From Strix aluco (Eukaryota > Chordata > Aves > Strigiformes > Strigidae): a DNA stretch of 64,000 nt. Under the pieces are notes generated by a model. That model saw nothing but the letters and a program-made list of their open reading frames with translations. It made no database searches and had not been told where the DNA came from. Positions 1 through 13,694 of this stretch are shown here, piece after piece; positions within the stretch are counted from its first letter, which is position 1; each line of letters opens with the position of its first letter. Made by a program: the position numbers and the translations under genes. The stretch is taken from positions 10,727,985 to 10,791,984 of the forward strand of contig NC_133940.1 in assembly GCF_031877795.1 (NCBI RefSeq). The letters are read 5' to 3'.

Positions 1-3000
1 CTGGAATGCAAAGTACACCTATTCTAATGTTAATGCCAGTCATTTCAATGTAAGGCATAAAGCAGTAGACCATTTTCAGTGAGATACATCTCCTTCCACC
101 AGATCTTTACCTTCCCATTCAAATACATCCAGCACGATAAAACATAGGCTGTGAATCCTTAGTTATGGGTACATATACACGCAGTGTCGAAGATGGTGCA
201 TTGTTTTGATTTTCCCTCCTAGGTACTTCAATGTTTAATAATAATAATAAAATGAAACACACAATAATTACATCTGCCATGATATTAAAAACACTTCACA
301 CTCTGCTCTATTAGTCCTAGAATTTATGTTCTTTTCTTTTGAATGATCCCAGTTCATTACGTGGGAGCCAGGGCAGAGGGAGCTTTTGTTGAGCTTTTTA
401 TTTGAAACTATTCATTTTGATTTAAGAGCCTGCTTTGTAACAGAAAATTCATTGGGATTTTTCTGTATTCTGGGACAGGTACAGGAGTCTGAAAAATAAG
501 TGTCTTGCTGCAATACTGTTATTTCATATACTAACTCTATGTGCAAATGAAGACAGTTAGAGAAAGAGGAAAATTAACTGAAAGTATCTGTAGGTTAGTC
601 AAACAGAATCTGGAAATTAATCTGCTCAGCTGAACATCCCAAAGCCCAACCTGAGACAACAAAGCTGTTGCATATAACAATGTGGTTGTAAATAAGCTGA
701 AGAGCATTTTCTGCAGAGACTGCTGTTGGATGGATCAACACTTTACAAATGTCATGGCTGGTGGAAGGTGTCCCTCATCTTCACCTCATTGTCCTCTTAG
801 TGCTCTAAAATTCAGAAGCAATAGGAAGGCGAAGAGTGTTCTGAAGCTGATTCAGCAGCACTTGCTTCTTTGAGTGGTAAATAAGATAATCCCTCTGTTT
901 GTACAAGTGCACAAAAGAGATGTAAGCATTGCATCCAAAACATATGTAACCTGCACTCCTCCCCAGAGACACCTGGGTACTAATGTGCCATCTAGTTAAT
1001 AAGGTCATAGACTACAAGGCCAAGAGAAACCTCGGTGCTTTTATTATCTAGCTGTGATAAACATCTATGAAGTTATTCTTGTTTGAACTGGAGTTCTAAG
1101 AAAAACATCTACTTTTGTTTTTCAAATTACCATTGATAGAATTATTCACAACCTTGATTAAATTGTTGCAAGATCTAATAACTCATGCTGTTAAAACTGT
1201 GAATCCTATTTTTAGTCTGAATGTGTCTGGCATCCGTATCTAGCCACTAAGCCTTTGTTAAAGCTGTTTGCAGACTGACGATACCATTATAACAGTTATG
1301 TTCTCCACACTGGTCTTTATATACAGTTGCCCTCTTTCCCCATCATCTTCTCACTGGAAAAGTAAACAGACTGAGTTCCAGGTGCCTGTACATTCTCCAG
1401 TCTTCTAAGTATTCCTGTGTCTCTCAATACAATTTAGCAAAAGCTTTTTGAATTGTAATTTTCCAGTACAGATCTCACCAGTATCAAATAGAGAAATAAT
1501 ATTTCCTCTTAATCAGTACTTCCCTATTTATATAGTCAAAGATCTCATAATCCATTTGGCCTCAGCATCACACTCTGATGGTTATCTACCAGGATCAGCC
1601 AGCTTTTTTACAGTCAGTGCTTCCATGTTGGTCTTTTATCTTGTAAATACGGCTTGACTGTATATGTAGAACTTGACTTCTGTTTATGTTATATTTTTTG
1701 TGAATCTTTGGACATCCTAGGATGCGACCTAGCACTCTCAAATAAGTAATCTATTTACACTTTATATCAGCAAGTTATTTCCACTGCACTTTTAATCACC
1801 ATTACAGTGTATTCATTTTTTATTAAGTCTTAACTGTCCAAAGATGTGGTCCTAGTCCCTGAAGATACTTGCTAAGGAGTCACAGTTTTCAGAGTTAACA
1901 ATTAAGGCACAAGCCTTACAACAGTTAAAAGTGTGCAACATTTACTTGGTATTTTCTTAATCAAGAAGCAAGATTATATGTATTGTAGAGATGCTGTGAC
2001 CAAAAGAATGGTCTTTCTGCTTAGTTTCTCACAAGTTTTCTTCCTTGTTTTCTAGCCAGCATAGGGAGGTGTGTATTTGTGTCCTGTGCTGCACCGTCTG
2101 ACTGCTAGTTCCAGCTGTGTGGAAAAAAAACGTCTCTGAATATAATTACTTGCTTTCTTCTAGCATGAAATTATAAGAAAATAGAGGAAGGTGTATTTGT
2201 GAAGTTCATCACTGGCCATTAGTGCCTACTCCATCCTGGATGTCAAATATTTGGGGTAAAGGAATAACCTCACTACTTGCTCTGTTAGTGTCACTCTTGA
2301 TTAGCTATCACAGCAAGGGAGAAGAGAAGCCACAACAAAATTGCCCTGATATTCACAGAAAGTTTCATTATCTATATTAAATATATTGTGTTAAATCTAT
2401 CTTAAAAAGCAGCGTCAGCTTATCTCAGACATAGTGTCTCGCAGCTGGTTCTGCTCTTTCAGGAAGAACCTCAAACCACCTGTGCTTTATAGAAAAGTCC
2501 TTCAGCACGTCTAATTCCCAAACTCTGAAATCAGTAAATGACCAGCCAAGCCTCAGGGCTGAATGCATATTTTCAACTGTATTTAGAAACTTTTTAGTGT
2601 ATAATATTAAGTGATCTATGCTTTGTGATTACTTTTTTCATTTCAAGAAACAATTCATTACGTGTAGTGATCACCCATATCAGTGTGCAGCTCATTGGTC
2701 CACTGAGTAACAAAGACTGAAGAAAAGATTTTATGTTTATTTTAGCTACTAGAGTTTAGCGCTTTGACTGAAATCGATAATAGCTTTCTTGGCACATCAT
2801 CTATTCTTCTGTTTAATGTTAACTTGCTTCCAAGCTATTCTCTGTGAAGGTTGCTTGCAGGCAACTCCTTTTCACGTAGACTTTTAAACCTGTGGCTGAA
2901 AGTCATTCCTATGCAAATAGCTGATTTTAAGGATTCAGGTCTTTGCTAATTTTTCATTAGCGCTGTGCAAATGTCATAACAGTATTCTGGATAATCTGAT

Positions 3001-4590
3001 GAGAAGCTCATTGGCTCTAGGCCAAAAAAAAAAAAGTGAAATAAGACTTTTCTGGTGTATTTATCAATTTTAAATGTTTTCTGACCATAAATGTTCTTGT
3101 CTGTCAACATTTCATGAGGTCAATTGCTAGAATAGAAGGTCAGCTGCAACAAGAATGTAGTGTGGAAACAGGGAGTCAAAGCAGGAGATAGATGAGGTTT
3201 CCCCATTGCACTGATCCTTCACAGAGTCCTGTTAAGTCTCTTCTGTTGCTTGGTTGGCTTTAAAGCCCCACTTGACAAAAAACATTTAAATAACCTTTGT
3301 GTTCAACAGAGATCTATATTTTGGGGGGTGGGAGCTGGCTTTTTTACGGCAGCATGTGATTTAGGGATTATTAAGGCAACAGTGGCAGAGACTCTTAAAT
3401 CATAGCAGAGCTTTGTGTTAAATTACATAGTGCTGAGTTCTGTGCTTCTGGGTAGTTTTTCTTAATTGTGCTTGTTAAAATGTACTTTAGAGTTGCATGT
3501 CTTGCACAGTGATTTATGGGTATAGATCTTGCTTCTGCTCATAAATAAGAAACCTCGCATTCTTCCTAGGGCTGCATGGCCCACTAAATACCTGCAAAGG
3601 TATAGCATCCCAGTGAGCCATTTAGCTCACTCCCTGAAGGCCATTACCAGATGTTCTCTTAGTCTGTCCATTTTAGGATGTCTGATCTGTTGCCCTAGTA
3701 TCACTCTAAGTCCGCTAAATTAAATCTACGTGAGGACGTCCTTAGCACTTTCTATTTGGTCAGTCTTTTAGGTGTTCTGCCTCAGGCCAAACCCAAACTG
3801 CAGGCAACAAAGTCTGTACCAAACTGGATTTGAACCTTGTCTTCTCCCTGTTTTTTGCGTGCTCCTGTGGCTCCATTCAAAGTTTGCTTTCTCCTTGTTG
3901 TTATCAAAGGAACTCAAACTAGAAGCCAGCCTTCACAAATCTGACCTGTTAAGCCTCATAAACATCAATCTTAGAGACTTTTATCCAGCTCAAATGAAAA
4001 CTGAACAGTATTCTTGTTTGCTCTGGCAAACTAGGAACATGTTATAAGAGGAGCTATTTCATAATTTTCTCCAAAATTTCTATCTAGATTTCTAGTTCAG
4101 AATTCAGTTTCGAGGTTTTGTTTTCCTGTAGAATTTATTCCTGTAGTATGTTACTGAAATTAAAGTCTCAAAAAAAGTTTTTTTCACTGCATGGAATTAA
4201 TCTTGCCTGCGCTGTGATTTTTCTTAAATAGTCAGAACTCCAACAGAAGCTTAATACCAATATTTTAACAAAAATATGTGCTCATGAGGACATTTGGTGG
4301 AACCACTATACATCTTTTTAAGTAAATATTCTACAGATGCAAGTTTTATAAGCAACATGTGCCTCGTAAATGCTATATTTTTATCATTATAGGAGGAGAA
4401 TTACATGTCTAGTTGTTGCTTCCTAAGCCTGTTTCTCAGATATTAAACAAATTAAGCAAAGAAGCATCTGCTACCTGTTATTCTTGTTTGTTTGTTTTAG
4501 AAGAACACCTCTTGTCTCTGAGGTGTTTACATGCTATAGTATTTTACTGCTCCTGACCGTGCATGCACATATTCAGAGTAGATCACTTTG
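1..4590. other. non-coding upstream flank, no gene seen
   Basis: AT-rich sequence with only short chance ORFs that lack splice signals in consistent frames or any recognisable domain. It contains a small (AAT)n run near 236-252, a poly-A run near 3023-3034 and a stretch at about 2590-2970 rich in homeodomain-type TAAT cores with a perfect octamer ATGCAAAT at 2911-2918 (see findings). I see no tRNA, rRNA or full-length mobile element here. Confidence 0.75.
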
Positions 4591-4640
4591 AAGTGCTGTT
4601 GTTCCCAATTTAGATTTGGAGAGCTAAGGCACAGGAAGAA
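4590..4640 (-). repeat. MIR-like SINE fragment (degenerate)
   Basis: On the + strand the stretch reads like the reverse complement of the MIR core: a CCCAATTTAGATTTGGAGAG-like segment followed by AAGGCACAGG, matching the MIR 'cccattttacagatgaggaaactgaggcacag' region with many substitutions. It probably belongs with the fragment at 4855-4925, but about 210 bp lies between them where intact MIR has about 25. Either an insertion split the element or these are two separate fossils. Assignment is by eye only. Confidence 0.4.
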
Positions 4641-4854
4641 AAAAGACAGCTTTACGTTGCAGACCAATGCAGAGATACTGGAGCTAGCGTCAAGGAAATT
4701 GCTGGATCCACATGGTACAGTACAGCAGCACAGGCTCAGGTGCAAGTAGAAGGACTGAAATGCTACGTGTTTCAGAGCCAGCTGGTTCAGCAGCCGCTCT
4801 AGGATTTCTGCAGGGCATGGCATCACCAAGTATGGACATGCTGAATAGGACTTC

Positions 4855-4925
4855 TCTAAGGTTACACAGAAACAAATCCGTGTCTCCTGTGAGAGACCTG
4901 GTCACTAGACCATCCTTCCTCCTGT
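4855..4925 (-). repeat. MIR-like SINE fragment (degenerate)
   Basis: The + strand shows AAGGTTACACAGAAAC, then a 'tctcctg...cactagaccatcc..cctcc' motif. This is the usual reverse-strand signature of MIR-type SINEs in amniotes (AAGGTCACACAG ... CCACTAGACCAT ... GCCTCC). Divergence is high, so this is an old insertion. It is likely the partner of the fragment at 4590-4640. Confidence 0.5.
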
Positions 4926-5524
4926 TACTCACCTCCTGGGTGTGCAGATCTCTCTGCAGAACAGGAGGACCGAGAATTTCAGACTAAATGTTTCAGACTG
5001 AAAGATTCACAGGCTCAGAGCTGGCAGGGAAATAGAGATAGCCAATGCTAGACAATGTATCAGAGACAAGTGGGAGCAAAGATACCAGTTACCCAACACT
5101 GCTGTAACCATTAGACTGTACTGTTTTATTATTATTATTGTTATTGGTTTTGTGTCTATTTATAGTTTTTAAACAAGCTTTTCTTAGCTGCAGAATATGT
5201 AAATTCCTGACTTATTTTCAAAGATCCATATTCTTCAGTTCTAGTAAATGTCTTGAAATATTTCACTTAAATGAAAACTTGCATATAAATATTCAATGAG
5301 TTCTGCTGACCAGAATAGATGTGCTCATTTATCCTTCAGGCAGACATTTTTGAGAGTCAGGAACAGTTATGCTTACTTGGGGTTTGGTCCAGAAAGTACA
5401 TATCTCTGTCAGTACCAAGCTTTCCTGTTGCTCTGAGGCCCAGTATCCACTCAGCCCACCTAATGTTGGTGAAAAATATTATATATGAATCCTGTAATAT
5501 AAACTTATTCTTTTTTCATCCCGT
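4926..5524. other. non-coding interval, no gene seen
   Basis: Unique-looking AT-rich sequence between the MIR-like fragment and the CR1 tail. The only obvious structure is a short TTA-rich microsatellite near 5130-5146. Confidence 0.6.
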
Positions 5525-5627
5525 TCACTATGCTGAAGAGATTGTCCCTGCTCATGGCAGGGGGGTTGGACTAGATGACCTTTAAAGGTCCCTTCCAGCA
5601 CAAACTATTTTGTGATTCTGTGATTAC
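5525..5627 (+). mobile_element. CR1 LINE, 5'-truncated 3' tail
   Basis: This is the non-coding 3' end of a chicken-repeat-1 retrotransposon. The order of motifs is diagnostic: GTCCCTGCTCATGGCAGGGG, then GGTTGGACTAGATGACCTTT, then AAGGTCCCTTCCAGC, then a terminal pair of TGTGATTC-type octamers, the short 3' repeats that CR1 carries instead of a poly-A tail. Only about 100 bp is present, with no reverse-transcriptase coding region, which is typical of severe 5' truncation. It is the clearest indication that the genome is sauropsid, most likely avian. The exact 5' boundary is uncertain by about 10-20 bp. Confidence 0.9.
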
Positions 5628-8600
5628 TCCCTTCTTTCAGTTCCCTCTCATGTTTCTGAACTTGGTTTCACGTCTCCGTTCCACAGTCTCTGTTTTTTTC
5701 TCTTTGCTCACAGGTTGTGTTTTCTAGGCTTGTTTTAATATCTCTTCTCTGAGAGAACTGGCCAAGGTCTCTAGGGAAGCTGCTGCCAAGAATCCAGGAC
5801 TCAGAATTCCTAATTTCCTACTCACTGTATATCAGACTATCACTGGGACACTAAAACCATTTATACCACATCATGGTGAGTGTAATAATACTTAATAACG
5901 GTAGTATTGAATGATAGATATTATCAATGAACACTGAAATTTGCTAGGATCATGAATGTAAAACTACAAAATATTATTTGGTAAAGGATTCAGCACAGCT
6001 GTAGCTAACAAGAGCTAGAGATTTGGGAAGGTTGTTTACCATGTTTTTATAGAAAGAGACCTGGGAATCCAAAAAAGAACAGTTAATAGCATATGTCATG
6101 CCAGAAAAAGATAGACTAAAAAGGGGCCAAGTCAGATTTATCTCTGACCAAACGTGAAAAACAGCAGTGCATAGTAGATCTTTACAGAATACACAGAAAA
6201 TGAAATAAACCAGGTTACAGTCATTTCTGTATTCAGCTCCTATAGCTGCAATCATGGTTCAGCTCCATTTTTCCTGGATATCTCCATAAATAGCGTTATC
6301 CTAGATAAAATTTGTTTTCATCAGGATTAGTTCCATTACTAACATGATTTCTGACCTCTGTTTTCTATCTCACTTCATACAGCATGGCACTTTCAAGGAT
6401 ATCAATGCCTAGGCTGGCAAAATTGCCTCCCAAGATGATCAGGTTTTGCAAGTAGTTTTCCCGAGTATGAACTACAACAGAGCAAATATCTTCCATGTTA
6501 TTGGAAAGACCTTACATGTTTGTGATCAATTCAGCTTTTATAAGAGCTCACTAAATTCGGTATTTGCACAGTTGGCCTGAAATTGCTTAACTGTAATGAG
6601 CAATGAATATCAATTAAATGATTACTAATGAAAACCTAGCCTAGCCTAAGCACAATTAATTTCTGTTGAAATCTGACCCCTCAAAATGTAAGTCAATTGA
6701 CTTGGTTCTGTTTTAATGGAAATATTTTTTAAAAACTTAAATATTTTAACAAGCCATGTCAATTTGATAAAACAGGGTGTCCAATTGCAAAGGCTTCCTC
6801 TTTCATTTGCAGATGCATACATCTTGGAAATTTAATATACCATATGTAATGAGAAATTTCTGCAAGGTGATTTAAAAGCATAGAGAACTATTTGTACCTG
6901 AAGGCTCCATCTTAAAAGATGTGAACACACTGATTGTAATATCCCAGGTATATTCTGTAAATCCAAAGGCCCGATCCTTCAGGTTTCTAGAGAATTATGT
7001 CATCTGATCTCCTTACCAAGATCCCTTTAAGGGAGGGAAGCCCTTCCTTAGGGGATTACAAAGACCACTGGCAAGAGAGAAGGACAAGAGCAGAGGACCA
7101 CCAGATTCAGTACCTATGGCACTGAGATATTAGTGCTATAAATCCCTCTCAAGACATGACAAGGATTGGAACTGCTCTTCCTTGTTGCTTAGCCTGATCT
7201 GTCTGCATGGTCCTCTAGAGTTCAAAATGTGTGAAATAACGTGACACGAAATAGGTTTGTTCATTTATCTCAACTGCCAGTGAATGAACTGTATTTCAGT
7301 AGGGCTGTTAGACTAAAATATCTGAGAAGACATGGGGCTATTTCTTAGATCAGAATTGAATTTTAAAGTGTACTTGCCACACCAAGCTCAGTGAAAAAGT
7401 CTGACCTGGAAAGTTTCATTTCCTGTCAAGCCATTATGAGACAAGCAAAGGAAATGAGGCATTACCAGAGTTACTAATCACTTCTTGTCTCTTACATCTG
7501 GTAATTCGCTCGTTCCAGCATTTCGGCTGAATATGGAAGACCTGTTTCAAATCCCTTGAAAGGGGCTTGGCCCCACAGTCTGGATGAATACCCTAATCTC
7601 CCAGGTCTGAAGCTTCTCTTGTTTAACTCTTCCAGGTCAGTGAGTAGTGGGTAGAGCTCCTCCTCCAGAGGGAAGGCTGAGGATGCTGCTCCAGCCCAGC
7701 AAACACAGCACAGTTTAGGACAGACTAGGAAAGCAGCCAGGTAGAAATGCCCTCCGGGGTCCCATATCCCCAGTGCTTTGTTGTAACCATGGGACCATTG
7801 ACCGACTACTAGATAGCTGTAAATCTACCATTTTCATCTTCTCCCAACTTAAGGCAATTTTTTGCACGTAAACTAAATTTGCAAATTTTGATCAGCAGCA
7901 GTGGCCAGCATTTCAGGAATGAATAGCAATTCAGTGGCACCTGTTTCAGCATGTTCATTCATTTTGGGCTTGAATTTGACTGATCACATCACTTTGAAAG
8001 GAGCTCTGAAAATCAATGCAATAAGTAAATACCAGTATTAAGCTCTATACTTGTTTGTTATGAAATCCATTGTTTTAAATGAAAATTTCAATACTCACAC
8101 ATACTACAAAGTAGGATCATTGTAAATTTTAACCCAACATTCACATACTGCAGGGTACAGTCATAAAATTTGTAGAGGTTATTAGATATTTTTACTTGTA
8201 GGTTTCTTTATTATTGATTTAAAAGCTGTTAGCCAGAAGGCTTGCTGACATCAAGCTTTTTTTTTTTTTACAGTGAGGAAAGCCAGTCAGGACTCTAAGT
8301 CATCAGACACTGATAATATGCATAATTTACGTGCAGCCTTTTAATAATACAGCAAAGGATATGCAAATATGCCAATTTCATTTAGAGTTGAAATCTGCTT
8401 TAATAATTCTTGTGAGATAAGAAGAGATAAACTATATGTATTCATTCATATCAAAAGCCCATTGATGACCAGCTTTTAAGAATAGCTCTGCTGCTTTCCT
8501 CGTCCTAAAGTACAAGTTGGAATTTTTATTTTCTAATAGAAACAGAATATAAAAGTAAAAATGGGCTATTATATACCGGATACTTCTCATACCAGGCAGC

Positions 8601-11600
8601 CTGCACTGATGTCTAGCTAGAGGTCTGTCACACATCCTCTTCAAGAGTCTAGAGAAAATATTTTCACCACCAGTCATTATTTATGTAGTCCTTCTCCCAC
8701 ATCTATCAGCCAATTTAGAAGTAACAGTCAGTGTTATATACTAGGGATTATAACCTATATATTTAAAATAAGCAATTCAACTGAGTTTTCTTCATCAGAT
8801 TGGTCCCAAGAAACAACTGAAGTGCAATTAATACTGAGGTGGGCTGCCACAATATAGTGAGATGGTCTTTCAAAAATCTTTGACTCCTTCAATATGATCC
8901 CCTCAGAAGTGCACACTTGTAAAGCAGAGATAGTATATAAATTTTAAGAAACTGCGACAAGGATGTCTGGCACAAAATGGCCTACAAACAACTCTGATAC
9001 TCAAGTTAATTAACATCTACTCTTAGCGTTCAAAAGGCTTTTAGCCGTAAAACAAATAGAGTATCAGTCCTTTTCTTAGCAGCTTAAGGTTGTTCTGGAA
9101 CACCAAGGGTTTTTTTGCTGTGGGAAAATGATTCAGCCTAACTTTGCTGGTCTAGAGATTAACCAGTGAATGTGTAAGAGACTTTGAGCCAATTTCCTTG
9201 AATCAATCTAGTTATTCTCCAGAGTGTAAGCGTACCACTGTTCTCATGAGTAACGATGCCAGCTTTGCAAGCTAGTTGCAACAGTACTTGTATCAGTAGT
9301 CTGTTCAACACGGTCTTGGGGTGTCAGCACAGCAGTAATTTGGAGAGACGAGGGACAGCTACCAGATCTTCAGTGCCATTCCTGCGGGGGATGACTGTGA
9401 GTCCAGGGTGTCCACACAGCTGAAGATCAAAGGATAAGCAGTACTTGCTTAGTTTGTCAGCTCTGATACAACCAAAGGAAATGTGCATGTGTTATCTAAG
9501 ACAAATCTCTCTTGGCAATAAGAAGGCTTGATTTAGTCTTGCACTTTTTTCTTATTATAAGCAAAGGAGAGTTTTCTTCATTACTCTGATCTTTTTTTGA
9601 AAGCAAAAAAATTTTCTACGGTTATAAAACTACTAGAAACTGCCTGTACGTATTCATGGCAGAGGATTGATTGCTGTCATTGCTGAGTTTTTGTTCCACA
9701 TTAGTTTCTTTAGATGTTGCAATGGTACAATTTGCTTCAAATAGGTAGCCAGTCATAGAATCCCTAATGTCACTGGTATTTATCATCCAAACACACAGCT
9801 GGGCATTCACTGTGTGCTACAGATGGCTCTGGCTGTGCTCTTTGTCTGGAGAAGGATCCTGAAAGTGACATTTGCTAGGTATTTTCCTGTTAAAGTATGA
9901 AAAACTGGAGTGGGGGGGAGCAGTAGATTTCAATGCCTTTGTAGGTACTGTCATCTTCATTCTTAAAAAAAGGCATACCAAGGACAAGAGTGAGTGGAAA
10001 ATTTAAGGGGAAGCCATGAAGTTTAGCAGATTCTGCCTACTGCTGAAGCCGCATAAAATATTAAAAGTACTGTAAGAGTCCTAGAGTAAAGTACCTCTAA
10101 TAGTGCTGTTTAAATCTGAGTTTATGGAAAAATGACACCAGGCAAAACTGTTAAAAAAAAAAAAAAAAAAAGGAAGATTAATAACTTCTGCATCTTGACA
10201 AATGGCAAATAGAAACATAAGATTTTTCCTTGACCTAGTTCTGATTGAAGACTTTAATTCCCATCCCATTAAACAGAAGCATTGAGAACAAAGATCTAAG
10301 TAAAAACTGACAGTGAGTTACCTGAGCTTGATCCTGTAGTTAATATAAAATGAGGAAGATGTTCAAATTAGTGCCTCAACTTTCAGTGTTCAGCTTGAGA
10401 CAAAAGTGAGCATATAAAATAGTATTTGGTTAAGCTCCTGACTGGCTGAGATTCATAGCAAATTATCTAATTAATTAACTTCCTTTCTCATAGCAAGGAT
10501 CTGTACTTTGAAGCCTTCAAAACTGAAGTACTCTCTGAATAATGAGAGAAATCTGACACATGTTGATGTAGCAGTTAAAATTACTGTTGGTTTTGGTGTG
10601 CCATCACTACAAGTTACCACTTCCTTAGAAAAATACAGAGGGAGCATCTGCCAGGGCCTTGGCCTCGCCAGTGCCTAATGAAGTGTCTTAGATTAACCTT
10701 AACACAAGTGGAAACGGACCAAGTTGGCCAGATCTGAACTGGAACATGTGTGTCATCAGCTGACTACTATGAGGGTATTATCTATCAGAAAAATACCATG
10801 AGTGGACTGCTGGGAAAAATACTTTCTTAAAGTGATACAAAAAAAATATCCAGAGCTCATGTCATTGCCTGTTTTTAATACTTAATATTTATACTAATAT
10901 TATTAATATTATTAATTTTAATACTTAGCATCATCCCAGGGTTACCTAACCCTAGATGTTTGAATATCCCATTAGCATCTCAACCTGTAGAAAGCAGCAA
11001 TCTTCCCCAGACTCCATCAAACAAAAAGGCTTCTGGGAAAACTTCTTGATGGATCAGCATGTGGTTTTTCTTTTCACTCTTCTACCTCCCTATGTTGGTA
11101 ATACATACAAGATCCTTCAACTGATTTCACAGAGGGATAGTATTCACATAAATATGCCTGCTATTCTATATATATATAAACGTCCTATTATATGTACATT
11201 TTAAAGGAATATTGCCTGCAGGTGTTACCCAAGAATTGAAAATGCACCAATTTGGGCTATATTTAAGCAATAATGAATGATGGAGAGGCTGTTTCTTTTC
11301 AGCTAAGTGTGCCAAGACTTAGCTTATCTGGTAATTAACTGCTGGAAGAGTCCTCCCTGTCAGTCATCACTGCTTAAATAAGTATTAGATGGGGGGAGGG
11401 GAGAAGACTTGTCATTAATCACTAGGAAATTTCAGACAGCTGCTGTTTTGCTGTTATGGAACAAGCAAGTATTAAGAAAAACCACCAATGGTTACCTGCC
11501 AAGGTATTATAATTATATGTTGGCCTTCAAGTTGTCTTAGATATAGCTCATTTATATATAGCATTTAGAGATAGCATAATAACTGTTAAGAAAATAGTAC

Positions 11601-12730
11601 TATACCAAATCTGTAATTTTCAGTACAGTCACTGTTGCACTTGGTTTCTTTCAGTATGCTTTCAACTGAAAAAACAACAGCATTTTCTAGGCACAGGCAT
11701 GCACATCAACTTTCAGAGACTGGAAAGAACTAAAGTCATCAGCCACAGAGACAGGCAGTACGAAGCCTGTTCCGAGCAAGGACCAAGATGCCCATTTGGT
11801 ATTTCTGTCTGGTATTGTGCTTCACTGCAATGAATAAGAAGTATAACAGATAAATAAGAAATATAACAGTAATTACAAATGACTAAGAAAATAAATAAAG
11901 AATTGATATTTATATAAATATCTCTTTCTTAAACATATTTAAATATAAAAATAAAATAAAAGTATATAGATGAATGTCACATACAAATATGACAAAACAC
12001 AATAAACAAATAAATATAACCTACCACATAAACAAAACATAACAAAATATCTCATATTTCTACATAGACCAAGGAAGCTCAATTCGTGGTGGGCCTTTAG
12101 CTCCAGCTTGCACACAAACAGTTGCATGGATTAACTCTCTTGTGTACAGCAAATGCTCTCATACTGAGCTATGAAGATGAAACTTGACTTCTCCAGCCCT
12201 AAGCTGCTCTGCGGAGGTACTCCTAAGAGCACAACATGCCAAGATACGTGTGTAGTCTTGCCCCTCAGCTGATCCCAAGTTACAGCAGCCCTAAAAACTC
12301 TTCTACACTCAGTCAGGTGTCCCTTCACCTGAGATTAGAAGGGACATTGGCTCCATCTATTGCTCTGTGTAGATTTGCCTGTCTCAGGAAGGGATAAAAC
12401 CGGACCCCATCTTTCCACAAGACAGCACATAGAGAAGTTCACTGCTGTGTCAAGGGGGGCTCTTAGTTTCTGCCTGGCACATATTAGAGAGTTGCATGCA
12501 GGTGCTAACACTTTCACATTAGGTACCAAAAGTCAGGCAAAGGCTTTTTTCCATCTTACCAAGGGGGTGATTCGTGCCACTTTCCCCTTTCTAGCAGCAA
12601 TATTCAGTGCCAAGAACCCTAAAAGGTATTTGAAGGAATATATCATATGCGAGGATGAACAATCAGCTAGTATAGTTTACCATGGATGTTATAAATATTA
12701 CTAGCTTTACATGCTGGTGCACATATGGAC
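5628..12730. other. non-coding upstream flank, no gene seen
   Basis: AT-rich intergenic sequence without a recognisable exon. Low-complexity content includes a poly-T near 8261-8273, a 19-base poly-A at 10153-10171, an imperfectly palindromic ATT/AAT-rich block near 10878-10925, and a very AT-rich block near 11830-12060 that includes a duplicated TAAGAARTATAACAG segment near 11835-11866. A perfect octamer ATGCAAAT sits at 8361-8368 in a TAAT-rich context. ORFs of 60-114 codons here have no start context, domain or splice support. Confidence 0.7.
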
Positions 12731-12786
12731 TGAAATCCTAACCTCATTGAAATGGGTGGGAGCTTTGCCAGTCACTACACTGTGAT
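12731..12786. repeat. fossil palindromic sauropsid repeat
   Basis: The segment AAATCCTAACCTCATTGAAAT followed by GGGTGGGAGCTTTGCCAGTC...ATCAAGATTT matches, with decay, the common sauropsid pattern 'AAATCCTGGCCCCATTGAAGTCAATGGGAGTTTTGCCATTGACTTCAGTGGG..CAGGATTT'. Family name not assigned; recognised from pattern only. Confidence 0.5.
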
Positions 12787-12985
12787 CAAGATTTCATGTA
12801 CTGTATCTTAAAATGTAAAATATCACCATATGTGATGGATGCAGAACCCCACCTATCTGCTGTACCTTTGGCAGGTATTCTATATAACAACGTTAAGATC
12901 ATTTCTACATTACTTATTTTCCTGAAGTCATGTAATTTCAATAGAGTTATGTGTATTGATGATGCACAGATGAGAGAAGCTGCTT

Positions 12986-13011
12986 CTAGATATATTACAA
13001 AATATATCTAG
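12986..13011. repeat. perfect short inverted repeat (11-bp arms)
   Basis: CTAGATATATT at 12986-12996 is exactly the reverse complement of AATATATCTAG at 13001-13011, separated by a 4-base loop ACAA. The stem is AT-rich, so it is a possible cruciform or chance palindrome; no function is inferred. Confidence 0.8.
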
Positions 13012-13694
13012 TTTAAATCCTAAGATTTCAGAACAAGAGATCTAATAAGGCTTATCAGAGAATATAATAGCATAGCAGGCTGCCCTGAGGCAAGTAAGAA
13101 CTAATGAAGCCACAGTATTGATATTTTAGCCCAGACACAAAGTAGACTTCATAATTTGATGCAGACATAATCCCCTCTGCAGCAGGGTTGACAAGCTTGC
13201 CTATTATACAGCATTTGTACGTAGCATATTACACAGCTCCCTACTGAGAAAATCAGCCAGGTTGTGTGCACGCTGTGTAACACCCCCAGACAAGACTGTA
13301 CCCTGGTTGGAAGAACCACCCCAGCAAGGAGACAGGAATGGGAGAATATTTAGTAGAAAGACAGCCCGTGTCGGTTAAAGGAGAAGATGGGATCAGTGAT
13401 TCAGAATTTTGTTTTCCAAAACTAAAGACCGACCCTAAGTCAAGTAGAACAAAAAGAATACATTTGTTTAGGATACACATGAATTGGAAGGCATACTTTT
13501 TTTCTGGTAACCACAAATAGTAATTTTAGGGTTAATTTTCATTGAGAAAGTTCATATATTAGTCAATATTTGTTGCAAATGTGTGATTTTCTTAATAACT
13601 TTAGATCTTTTCAGACTTATGTATATTAATGTTACATTTTATTACAGAAATTCTTCACCCTAATTTTAGGACTGTCTTGGATTAGGATTCAGCC

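Noticed and set aside
10153..10171. Poly-A run as the tail of a processed pseudogene or LINE
   Set aside because: No coding similarity, polyadenylation signal in position or target-site duplication was visible upstream.
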